Shown here: piece by piece, positions 1-6,785 of the stretch
Layout of the letters: every line of letters starts with the position of its first letter
How positions within the stretch are numbered: position 1 is the stretch's first letter
Source: Candidatus Neoflavobacterium equi
GTDB taxonomy: Bacteria > Bacteroidota > Bacteroidia > Flavobacteriales > Flavobacteriaceae
Length of the DNA stretch: 8,868 bases
Assembly: GCA_018065745.1 (NCBI GenBank)
Contig: JAGHSS010000291.1
Location: 1 to 8,868 of the forward strand
Reading direction: 5' to 3'
Program-made: the position numbers and the translations under genes
The notes under the pieces: generated by a model
Told to the model about the DNA's origin: nothing
Databases searched by the model: none
What the model saw: only the letters and a program-made list of their open reading frames with translations

Positions 1-160
1 ATATAAATCAATAATGCATGCTGAAGCAAAAATAAATACCCTCCAACAGCGATTCCAAATTCAGAAGCCACATTGACTTTGAAACGACACAAATGTTGTC
101 ACTCAAAAATTCAACATTCCATTTCAATTACTGCACGAAAATTAAAATTTTAGAAACCAG

Positions 161-280
161 ATTTACAGCATTTACACGCCACTCTTATACAATTATTACA
201 CCACTTACACACCATTTAAAACCATTTACACTCCTTTTACATACCATTTACACTCCTCTTGTACGCTATTTTTACACCAT
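161..280 (+). repeat. Degenerate 11-bp-periodic TTTACAC array
   Basis: TTACAC or a close variant begins near 163, 172, 185, 196, 205, 216, 226, 237, 248, 259 and 272, so spacing is 9-13 bp and mostly 11. The clearest units are ACCACTTACAC (200-210), ACCATTTACAC (221-231), TCCTTTTACAT (232-242), ACCATTTACAC (243-253) and TCCTCTTGTAC (254-264). Units 221-242 and 243-264 also form a 22-bp direct repeat with 18 of 22 bases identical. The + strand has no G from 179 to 260 but about 27 C. The motif is not palindromic. Function is unknown; helical phasing or a Rho-loading RNA are inferences. Confidence 0.75.
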
Positions 281-391
281 AAAAATACATCCAAAAAACC
301 AGCGAACTTAAACTCATACCTTGGATTCAACTTCCTGACGAACACTACCAATACCCCCTTGAATACAGCTTTTATATAAATTGTTATCCAC

Positions 392-421
392 CAATTAAAA
401 TATATTGCAATACAATTAAAA
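392..421 (+). repeat. Direct repeat CAATTAAAA around a TATTGCAATA palindrome
   Basis: CAATTAAAA occurs at 392-400 and again at 413-421, exactly 21 bp apart, which is two helical turns. Between them lies the perfect 10-bp palindrome TATTGCAATA (403-412). The block sits just upstream of the promoter that drives the efflux operon, so it could be a site for an activator or a second regulator. In AT-rich DNA such short repeats also arise by chance, so the regulatory reading is only inference. Confidence 0.4.
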
Positions 422-430
422 ATACTTTGG

Positions 431-454
431 AAACTTTTATTGTTTTTAAAGTTT
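431..454. promoter_or_regulatory. Candidate operator: inverted repeat AAACTTT-N10-AAAGTTT
   Basis: The arms AAACTTT (431-437) and AAAGTTT (448-454) are perfect reverse complements separated by 10 nt. The dyad covers the TTG -33 box at 440-442 and reaches into the spacer of the promoter upstream of the TetR-family gene. TetR dimers usually bind 15-30 bp dyads that overlap their own promoter, so this is the best operator candidate in the window. A second, shorter dyad, TACA-TT-TGTA (461-470), overlaps the -7 box. Assignment to this regulator is inferred from position only. Confidence 0.45.
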
Positions 455-468
455 TCTGCATACATTTG
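440..468 (+). promoter_or_regulatory. Bacteroidota-type promoter of the efflux operon
   Basis: TTG at 440-442 (-33 element) and TACATTTG at 461-468 (perfect TAnnTTTG -7 element) are separated by 18 nt, inside the range reported for flavobacterial promoters. Transcription should start near 473-476, giving a leader of about 20 nt before the ATG at 495. No Shine-Dalgarno site is visible, as is usual in this phylum. No other promoter of this quality was seen before 6669, so the four efflux genes probably share this one. Confidence 0.75.
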
Positions 469-494
469 TACCTCAAAAATACCCTATAGCCGTT

Positions 495-1076
495 ATGAAA
501 GAAAAAATAATTGAAAATGCTTCTGAACTCTTTATCAATCAAGGGTTCAAAGTAGTGACTATGGATGATATTGCCGTGCATATGGGGATTTCCAAAAAAA
601 CCATTTACCAGCACTTTGAAAACAAACAGATGCTCATTGACGCTGTTTTGACCAAATTGTTTGTAGATGTGAATGTGGAAATTGAGAAAATTGAACAAAT
701 GCCCATCAACGCAATTGAAGCCTTGGTAGCCTTGAGAAACATTGGAATCCGTTTTACCAAAGATCAACAGTCACCAGTGATCATGCAGCTCATCAAATAC
801 TACCCCAACTCATACAAAAGAGTGGAAGAATGGCAAACCAAACACTTGGAGCAGTTTAAAATCAACAATTTAAAAAGAGGAATCACAGAAGGATTGTACA
901 AACCTGATTTAAACACGCAGTTCATCGCTAAAATGTATCAGGCTGGAATCACGGCTATTTTTCACTCCAACGCCATGAACTTTCACGAATTAAATCAATT
1001 GCATTTGGAATATCACATATCAGCCATTGCAACCCCAAAAGGAATACAAATTTTACACCATATATTAAACAACTAA
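495..1076 (+). CDS. TetR/AcrR-family transcriptional regulator, probable efflux operon repressor
   Basis: The 193-residue protein has the usual TetR-family size. Residues about 3-48 form the N-terminal helix-turn-helix domain: an ASELFINQGF helix, then TMDDIA and the recognition segment GISKKTIYQHFENK (31-44), which is highly typical of the family. The rest is a helical ligand-binding and dimerisation domain with no diagnostic motif, so the inducer cannot be named. The ATG at 495 follows a well-placed promoter at about 20 nt. The gene is first in the operon and only 10 nt before the outer membrane factor gene. This implies that it represses itself together with the pump genes, and that inducers of the pump also raise the regulator. 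Family assignment is firm; the repressor role and target are inferred from context. Confidence 0.93.
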   Translation: MKEKIIENASELFINQGFKVVTMDDIAVHMGISKKTIYQHFENKQMLIDAVLTKLFVDVNVEIEKIEQMPINAIEALVALRNIGIRFTKDQQSPVIMQLIKYYPNSYKRVEEWQTKHLEQFKINNLKRGITEGLYKPDLNTQFIAKMYQAGITAIFHSNAMNFHELNQLHLEYHISAIATPKGIQILHHILNN

Positions 1077-1086
1077 AATTCAGAAA

Positions 1087-2421
1087 ATGAAAAATAAGCT
1101 GATGCTTGCCTTATTTCTGTTTGCCGTCAATCTTCAGGCTCAAACCAAACAGTTGGAGCTAAAAGACGCCATTAACTATGCTTTGGAAAATAAGGCAGAA
1201 GCTAAAAAGGCCAAACTTGAAGTGGAAAACAGCAATTACAAAATTGAAGAAGTAAGATCTCAAGCCTTACCTCAATTGACTTTAAATGGAGGTTTGAACT
1301 ACAATGCCATCTTGCAACAAACGGCTTTACCAGGAGAATTGATTGGTAAGCCAGGAGAAAGTGTGATGGTTGCCTTTGGACAAAAGTGGAATTCAACTGC
1401 TTCTGCACAATTGACACAACAAATATTCAACCAACAGGTATTCACGGGCTTGAAAGCAGCGAGAAGTACCAGAGAATTTTATCAGATCAACCAACAGTTA
1501 ACTGAGGAACAATTGATTGAAAAAGTAGCTACTAACTACTTCCAAGTCTATGTAACTCAAGTGAAACTGAAAAATGTGGAATCTAACTTAGAAACGACCA
1601 AAAAAGTTTTTGACATCTTGAACGGTCAGTACAAAAGCGGATTGGCACGCAAAATTGACGTGGACAGAATGCAGGTTAATGTCAGCAATATTGAAGCGGC
1701 AAAACAACAGTTGATCAACAGCATTGAGTTACAGAAAAATGCCTTGAAATTTTTCATCGGGATGCCAATGAATGAAGCCATTACCCTGCCAGAACAAAAT
1801 ATTGAATTGACAGACAAGGCATTTGTAAGTGAGGTTAAAACAGACAGCAGAACTGAAGTTGCCCTTTTGAAAAAACAAGAAGAATTGTTGGTATTCCAGA
1901 AAAAGGCATATCAGGCAGAATACTACCCTACCCTATCTTTAAACGCCAATTATGGTTACCAAGGTTTGGGTAATGAATTCCCATGGTTTGCAGGAACAGA
2001 CAAAGGGGTGTTTTGGAGTAATTTCTCTTCTTTTGGATTAAACTTGAGAGTACCGGTATTCAACGGCTTTGCTACGCGTTCAAAAGTGAGACAAGCAGAC
2101 GTGAGTTTGAAAAAACTACAGGCTGATATTGACGACACCAACTTGGGATTGAACTATGCATTTGAAAATGCGAAAACACAAATTCAAAACAGTATCATCA
2201 ACATCAACACCCAAAAACAAAACGTCAAACTTTCTGAAGATGTATTGGAAAACACCCAAAACAACTACAAAAACGGTTTGGCAACATTGACAGATCTTTT
2301 GGATGCTGAAAAAGCAAGAACTGAAGCACAAAACAATTATACCTCTGCCTTATTGGATTACAAATTAGCAGAAATTCAAATTTATAAATCACAAGGAGAA
2401 CTACAAAGTCTTAAGAACTAG
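1087..2421 (+). CDS. TolC-family outer membrane efflux protein
   Basis: This is the outer membrane channel and periplasmic tunnel of a tripartite exporter. The 444-residue product begins with a signal peptide: a short basic start, the hydrophobic run LMLALFLFAVN, and a likely signal peptidase I site after LQA (residue 18), leaving an N-terminal Gln as is common in flavobacteria. No lipobox Cys is present. The mature part shows the internal duplication of the family, with helices rich in Gln, Asn, Lys and Ala. The matching motifs YKSGLA (182-187) and YKNGLA (394-399) are each followed by long amphipathic helices (for example LLDAEKARTEAQNNY). Strand-like segments such as LNLRVPVFNGF fit the beta-barrel. 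Length matches the TolC/OprM family. The gene lies 10 nt after the regulator and directly before the adaptor, so these products very likely form one pump. Confidence 0.95.
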   Translation: MKNKLMLALFLFAVNLQAQTKQLELKDAINYALENKAEAKKAKLEVENSNYKIEEVRSQALPQLTLNGGLNYNAILQQTALPGELIGKPGESVMVAFGQKWNSTASAQLTQQIFNQQVFTGLKAARSTREFYQINQQLTEEQLIEKVATNYFQVYVTQVKLKNVESNLETTKKVFDILNGQYKSGLARKIDVDRMQVNVSNIEAAKQQLINSIELQKNALKFFIGMPMNEAITLPEQNIELTDKAFVSEVKTDSRTEVALLKKQEELLVFQKKAYQAEYYPTLSLNANYGYQGLGNEFPWFAGTDKGVFWSNFSSFGLNLRVPVFNGFATRSKVRQADVSLKKLQADIDDTNLGLNYAFENAKTQIQNSIININTQKQNVKLSEDVLENTQNNYKNGLATLTDLLDAEKARTEAQNNYTSALLDYKLAEIQIYKSQGELQSLKN

Positions 2422-2433
2422 TTGACAAACACT

Positions 2434-3492
2434 ATGAAAAATAAAATCATTACAGGAATCGTCTTGATCCTAGCTGTTGCTGGAATCATGTATAAATTGA
2501 ATAAAAACAAAGAGGAAAAAGAAACGGCTACTGCCATTGTTGCTGAAAAGAATGCAACAGTGAGTGTGCGTTCAGCCTTAGTTAAAGAAGAGATGGTTCA
2601 AGCAGATTTCATTGCCAATGGAACTTTTGCACCTGCACAAGAATTGAATTTGTCTTCAGAGACTCCTGGTCAAGTTTCCAAAGTTTTGGTTAAAGAAGGA
2701 GACCGCGTTTCTGTGGGTCAAACATTAGCTGTTATTAAAGGAGACAAATTAAACGTGAACGTCAACACCGCTCAAGCATCATACAATAATGCCTTGGCAG
2801 ACGCAGCACGTTTTGAAAGCGCTTTCAAAACAGGTGGAGTTACACAACAACAGTTGGACCAAGTGAAATTGCAATTGGCAACCGCTAAAAACAATTTACA
2901 AAACGCGAGAATCACAGCTGGTGACGCCATCATCAAAGCGACAATTCCAGGAATTATCAATACCAAAAGTGTAGAGCCAGGATCTTATGTAAACCCGGGT
3001 ACACCACTTTTTGAAATTGTCAACGTGAACAAATTGAAATTGAAAGTTGCTGTGGACGAGAAAAATGTGGGATTGACTAAAGTGGGCAACACCATCAAAG
3101 TGACTTCTAGCGTTTATCCAGACAAGACCTTTTCTGGTAAAATTACTTTTGTCGCTCCAAAAGCAGACGCTACCTTGAATTTCCCTGTTGAAATTGAAAT
3201 TACTAACAACGCTTCAAACGACCTTAAAGCGGGTATGTATGGAACTGCTGTGTTTGAAAACAACACCAAAACTCCAATCTTAGTTGCTCCAAGAGCTGCC
3301 TTTGTTGGAAGTGTGAGCTCAAACCAAGTTTATGTAGTGAAAAACAACGTCGCAGTTTTGACCAAAGTAACTACAGGACGCAACTTTGGTGACACGGTTG
3401 AAATTCTTTCTGGAGTTAACTCTGGAGAAGAAGTGATCACTAGTGGACAAATCAACCTATTGGATCAAACTCCAGTAACCATCATCAAATAA
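2434..3492 (+). CDS. RND efflux periplasmic adaptor subunit (membrane fusion protein, HlyD/AcrA type)
   Basis: This adaptor joins the inner membrane pump to the outer membrane channel. I chose the ATG at 2434 (352 residues). The reading frame can be extended to a TTG at 2422 abutting the previous stop, but ATG AAA AAT is the more natural start and leaves a 12-nt gap. Residues about 5-20 are a hydrophobic N-terminal segment without a lipobox Cys, so the protein is probably held by a membrane anchor rather than by lipid. The two halves of a lipoyl-like domain are seen at about 70-100 (ETPGQVSKVLVKEGDRVSVG) and 170-200 (IPGIINTKSVEPGSYVNPG). They flank a fairly short alpha-hairpin (about 108-165). 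A beta-barrel (about 205-280) and a membrane-proximal domain follow. It is 9 nt from the pump gene. Confidence 0.94.
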   Translation: MKNKIITGIVLILAVAGIMYKLNKNKEEKETATAIVAEKNATVSVRSALVKEEMVQADFIANGTFAPAQELNLSSETPGQVSKVLVKEGDRVSVGQTLAVIKGDKLNVNVNTAQASYNNALADAARFESAFKTGGVTQQQLDQVKLQLATAKNNLQNARITAGDAIIKATIPGIINTKSVEPGSYVNPGTPLFEIVNVNKLKLKVAVDEKNVGLTKVGNTIKVTSSVYPDKTFSGKITFVAPKADATLNFPVEIEITNNASNDLKAGMYGTAVFENNTKTPILVAPRAAFVGSVSSNQVYVVKNNVAVLTKVTTGRNFGDTVEILSGVNSGEEVITSGQINLLDQTPVTIIK

Positions 3493-3501
3493 GCAACAGC
3501 A

Positions 3502-6500
3502 ATGAAAATTACAGAAATATCCATCAAGAGACCTACGATTATTATCGTACTCTTTATTATATTGACCTTGGGTGGGTTGTTCAGTTATTCCCAGCTGAAC
3601 TATGAGCTGATCCCAAAGTTTGAGATGAACGTTTTAACCGTTTCTACAATTTACCCTGGAGCATCGCCTTCTGAGGTAGAGAACACGGTTTCAAAAGTCA
3701 TTGAAGATGCGGTTTCCAACCTGGAAAACGTGAAGAAAATTGAAGCAAAGTCTTATGAAAGTTTGTCTGCAGTGGTCATCACATTGACTGCACAGGCTGA
3801 TGCTGATTATGCCTTGAACGACGCCCAGAGAAAGATCAACGCCATTCTGAAAGATTTACCAGAAGACGTGGATCCGCCGTCCATCGTGAAATTCTCCTTG
3901 AGTGATTTGCCAATCATGACCTTGGGGGTAACCAGTAAACTTTCTGAAAAAGAATTATATGACTTGTTGGACAAAAAAATCCAGCCCATCTTTTCAAGAA
4001 TCAACGGGGTAGCAAAAGTGAACCTTGTGGGTGGAGAAGAGCGTGAAATCCAAGTGAGCTTAAACGCTGAGAAATTGGAGGGATATGGCTTGAGTGTTCC
4101 ACAGGTACAACAAATGATTTTGGCATCCAACTTGGATTTCCCAACGGGGAATGTGAAAACCAGAGAGAAACAAACCTTGATTCGTCTGGCTGGAAAATAC
4201 AAATCTGTTGAAGAGTTGAGAAACTTAGTGATCTTGACTAAAAACGGAAGTCAAGTGCGTTTGGCAGAAATTGCAGACGTTCAAGACACCCAAAAAGAGG
4301 TAGAGAAAATTGCCCGTTTGGACCAAAAAAACACCATCTTATTGCAGGTTTCAAAACAATCTGACGCCAATGCAGTAACCGTGAGTGAGAACGTGATGAA
4401 GATGATTTCCAAAGTGGAGAAAGACTATGCAGATAGTGAAATCAAAATCAACGTGGCAAATGACACCTCAGAATACACCTTGCACGCAGCCAACTCTGTG
4501 TTGTTTGACTTGTTCTTGGCCATTGTTTTGGTAGGGGTAATCATGTTGTTCTTCTTGCACAGTTTGAGAAATGCCGTGATTGTAATGGTCGCAATTCCAC
4601 TGTCATTAATCGCAACCTTCATTGGTTTGTTTGCCATGGGATACACCCTGAACTTGATGTCTTTATTGGGACTTTCATTGGTAGTAGGTATCTTGGTGGA
4701 TGACGCCATTGTAGTTATTGAAAACATTCACCGCCACATGGAAATGGGGAAATCAAAGATCAGAGCTGCCTATGATGGTGCTTCAGAAATTGGATTCACC
4801 GTGACCGCGATCACCTTGGTAATTGTGGTTGTGTTCTTACCAATTGCTGCTTCAACAGGATTGGTAGCAAACATCATCACCCAGTTCTGTGTGACTGTAA
4901 TTATTGCAACTATGTTGTCTTTATTAGTTTCTTTTACCGTGGTGCCTTGGTTGTTCTCACGTTATGGAAGATTAGAGCATTTGAATCCAAATTCTGCTTT
5001 TGGTAAAGTTATTTATACGTTTGAAGCAGGATTGACAAAATTCACGCACAAAGTAAGTAGCATCATGGAGTGGTCCTTGAAATCAAGAGGAAACAAATTG
5101 ATCACCTTGGGAATTGCGGTATTGTTGTTTTTATTGTCCACAGTTGGATTGGGTATTGGAGGTTATATTGGTGGAGAGTTCTTCCCAAAAACAGACAAAG
5201 GAGAATTCATGGTTCAGTTTGAGATGGACAAAGACGCCTCTATTGAAAGCACCAACTTCATCACTAAAAAGGCAGAAGCATATTTGTCTAAACTTCCAGA
5301 AGTTACCAAATTGATTACCACTGTGGGACAAACATCTGAAGGGATGGGAGGATCACAAGCAACAAAATACAAATCTGAGATTCAAGTAATTTTGGTTGAC
5401 AAAAAACTGAGATCTGAGAGCACGCCAATTTACGCTTCAAGATTGAAGAGAAAGTTGGAAAAAGAATTGGTAGGAGCAAAAATCAAAACCGTTTCTGTGG
5501 GGATGATGGGAGCAGAAAATGCACCAATCGCCTTGACTGTTACGGGAGCTAGTTTACCAGACGCAATGGAATATGCTGTAAAAGCAGCCAATTTATTGCG
5601 CAAAATTCCAGGAGCTACAGAGGTAAAATTAACATCTGAAGACGGAAATCCAGAAATCAACGTTCAAGTGGACAGAGACAAGATGTCTGCCTTAAACTTG
5701 AGCTTACAAAGTGTTGGTTTGACCATGCAGACTGCATTTAGTGGAAACACAGACGGAAAATTCCGTGCAGGAGAATATGAGTACGACATCAACATCAGAT
5801 ACAACCAAGAGTCTAGAACCAACATTGAAGACGTGAAGAATTTAAAATTCACCAATTCACTAGGACAACAAATTAAGTTGGAGCAATTTGCAAGCGTGAA
5901 CTACAGTTCAGGACCAACATTATTGGAACGTCGCGACAAAGCACCGTCTGTAACTATTCAAGCACAATCCATTGGTAGACCTTCTGGAACTGTTGCTACA
6001 GACTGGGAAGAACAATTCACCAAGCTAGACAAAAAACCAGGAGTTGGTTATGTTTGGGGAGGAGATAAAGAAAACCAATCGGAAGGATTTGGAACGTTAG
6101 GAGTTGCATTATTAGCAGCTATCATATTAGTATATTTGGTAATGGTAGCCTTATACAACAGTTTTGCTACCCCATTCATCGTTATTTTCTCTGTGCCATT
6201 GTCCTTTATTGGAGCCTTAATTTTGATGGCATTAACCAACACAACAGTGAATGTATTTACCATTTTGGGGATCATCATGTTGATTGGTTTGGTTTGTAAG
6301 AACGCCATCTTATTGGTTGACTTTGCCAACCAGAGAAAGGCTGCTGGAGACAGCACCAACCAAGCCTTAATTGCTGCCAACCACGCCCGTTTGCGTCCAA
6401 TTTTGATGACTACGATTGCCATGGTAATCGGTATGATTCCAATTGCGATGGCTCAAGGAGCTGGATCAGACATGAACAGAGGTTTGGCCATTGTAATTAT

Positions 6501-6669
6501 TGGAGGATTGACATCATCATTGTTCTTGACCCTGGTTATTGTACCGGTGATCTACTCTGTTTTTGACAGCATACAGCGCAAATTCGGAAAGAATGAAGAG
6601 ATTGACTACGCCAAAGAAATGGTTGCTGATTATGAGCACAACGAACATTTTGTGGACGAATTCAAATAA
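3502..6669 (+). CDS. RND-family efflux pump permease (AcrB-like, HAE-1 type)
   Basis: This is the proton-driven inner membrane pump of the tripartite system. The 1055 residues match the usual length of about 1,040-1,060. The protein begins with the typical cytoplasmic MKITEISIKRP and TM1 (about 13-29). It has two large periplasmic loops (about 30-330 and 555-865), each followed by a membrane bundle. The proton-relay residues are present: Asp400-Asp401 in TM4 (GILVDDAIVVIENIHRH, matching AcrB D407/D408), Lys933 in TM10 (GLVCKNAILLVDFAN, matching K940) and Arg963 (ARLRPILMT, matching R971). The TM4 pattern fits the drug or organic-compound branch rather than the heavy-metal branch. The C-terminus is an acidic cytoplasmic tail. 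It is the last gene of the operon, with a terminator starting 8 nt after the stop. No truncation or frameshift is seen. Substrates are unknown. Confidence 0.96.
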   Translation: MKITEISIKRPTIIIVLFIILTLGGLFSYSQLNYELIPKFEMNVLTVSTIYPGASPSEVENTVSKVIEDAVSNLENVKKIEAKSYESLSAVVITLTAQADADYALNDAQRKINAILKDLPEDVDPPSIVKFSLSDLPIMTLGVTSKLSEKELYDLLDKKIQPIFSRINGVAKVNLVGGEEREIQVSLNAEKLEGYGLSVPQVQQMILASNLDFPTGNVKTREKQTLIRLAGKYKSVEELRNLVILTKNGSQVRLAEIADVQDTQKEVEKIARLDQKNTILLQVSKQSDANAVTVSENVMKMISKVEKDYADSEIKINVANDTSEYTLHAANSVLFDLFLAIVLVGVIMLFFLHSLRNAVIVMVAIPLSLIATFIGLFAMGYTLNLMSLLGLSLVVGILVDDAIVVIENIHRHMEMGKSKIRAAYDGASEIGFTVTAITLVIVVVFLPIAASTGLVANIITQFCVTVIIATMLSLLVSFTVVPWLFSRYGRLEHLNPNSAFGKVIYTFEAGLTKFTHKVSSIMEWSLKSRGNKLITLGIAVLLFLLSTVGLGIGGYIGGEFFPKTDKGEFMVQFEMDKDASIESTNFITKKAEAYLSKLPEVTKLITTVGQTSEGMGGSQATKYKSEIQVILVDKKLRSESTPIYASRLKRKLEKELVGAKIKTVSVGMMGAENAPIALTVTGASLPDAMEYAVKAANLLRKIPGATEVKLTSEDGNPEINVQVDRDKMSALNLSLQSVGLTMQTAFSGNTDGKFRAGEYEYDINIRYNQESRTNIEDVKNLKFTNSLGQQIKLEQFASVNYSSGPTLLERRDKAPSVTIQAQSIGRPSGTVATDWEEQFTKLDKKPGVGYVWGGDKENQSEGFGTLGVALLAAIILVYLVMVALYNSFATPFIVIFSVPLSFIGALILMALTNTTVNVFTILGIIMLIGLVCKNAILLVDFANQRKAAGDSTNQALIAANHARLRPILMTTIAMVIGMIPIAMAQGAGSDMNRGLAIVIIGGLTSSLFLTLVIVPVIYSVFDSIQRKFGKNEEIDYAKEMVADYEHNEHFVDEFK

Positions 6670-6677
6670 AATAGATC

Positions 6678-6712
6678 AAGCCGAAGTTGGAACTCCAACT
6701 TCGGCTTTTTTT
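6678..6712 (+). terminator. Intrinsic terminator of the efflux operon
   Basis: A perfect 13-bp stem, AAGCCGAAGTTGG (6678-6690) pairing with CCAACTTCGGCTT (6695-6707), closes the 4-nt loop AACT and runs into seven T residues (6706-6712). It starts 8 nt after the pump gene stop codon. It should insulate aspS from transcription of the efflux operon. Confidence 0.92.
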
Positions 6713-6758
6713 ATCGATATAATTCTTTGGTTAGATTTAGATTAATGAATAAAAAACT

Positions 6759-6766
6759 TAAATTTG
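6759..6766 (+). promoter_or_regulatory. -7 element of the aspS promoter
   Basis: TAAATTTG at 6759-6766 is a perfect match to TAnnTTTG and lies 19 nt before the aspS ATG, after the operon terminator. The -33 element is poor: TTA at 6737-6739 gives a 19-nt spacer, while the nearest true TTG (6727-6729) is 29 nt away and too far. The predicted leader is very short, roughly 10-15 nt, with no Shine-Dalgarno site and no room for a T-box or other leader control. Confidence 0.6.
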
Positions 6767-6785
6767 CAGCATAAATAGCATAACT

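Larger units (their letters stand above)
1..494. other. Intergenic region before the efflux operon, with possible gene end at left edge
   Basis: No confident gene lies here. At the left edge two weak readings exist. On the + strand a frame is open from base 2 to a TGA at 74-76. On the - strand a frame without any ATG is open from about base 92 (TTG) or 71 (GTG) off the edge and reads as a hydrophobic peptide. Neither can be assigned. A + strand ATG frame from 93 to 311 is rejected because it overlies an 11-bp repeat whose period is not a multiple of three. Positions 161-280 hold the TTTACAC array, 281-390 show nothing I can recognise, and 392-468 hold repeats and the operon promoter, all listed separately. 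Confidence 0.6.

Noticed and set aside
161..280. CRISPR array
   Set aside because: Units are about 11 bp with no unique spacers, no dyad symmetry in the repeat and no cas genes nearby.
93..311. Forward 72-codon ATG frame
   Set aside because: It overlies the 11-bp repeat array, gives a low-complexity Thr/His/Tyr/Leu-rich peptide with no recognisable domain, and has no promoter. The repeat period breaks the reading frame.
474..481. Reverse-strand TAnnTTTG match (TATTTTTG) that might drive a divergent gene
   Set aside because: No TTG lies at the right distance on the reverse strand and no reverse gene follows.
226..767. Reverse-strand frames upstream of and inside the regulator gene
   Set aside because: They overlap the operon promoter and the clear TetR helix-turn-helix coding region, and their translations have no recognisable family features.
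3502..6669. Heavy-metal (CzcA-type) RND pump
   Set aside because: The TM4 motif VDDAIVVIEN and the Lys/Arg relay fit the HAE-1 branch better than the metal-exporting branch.
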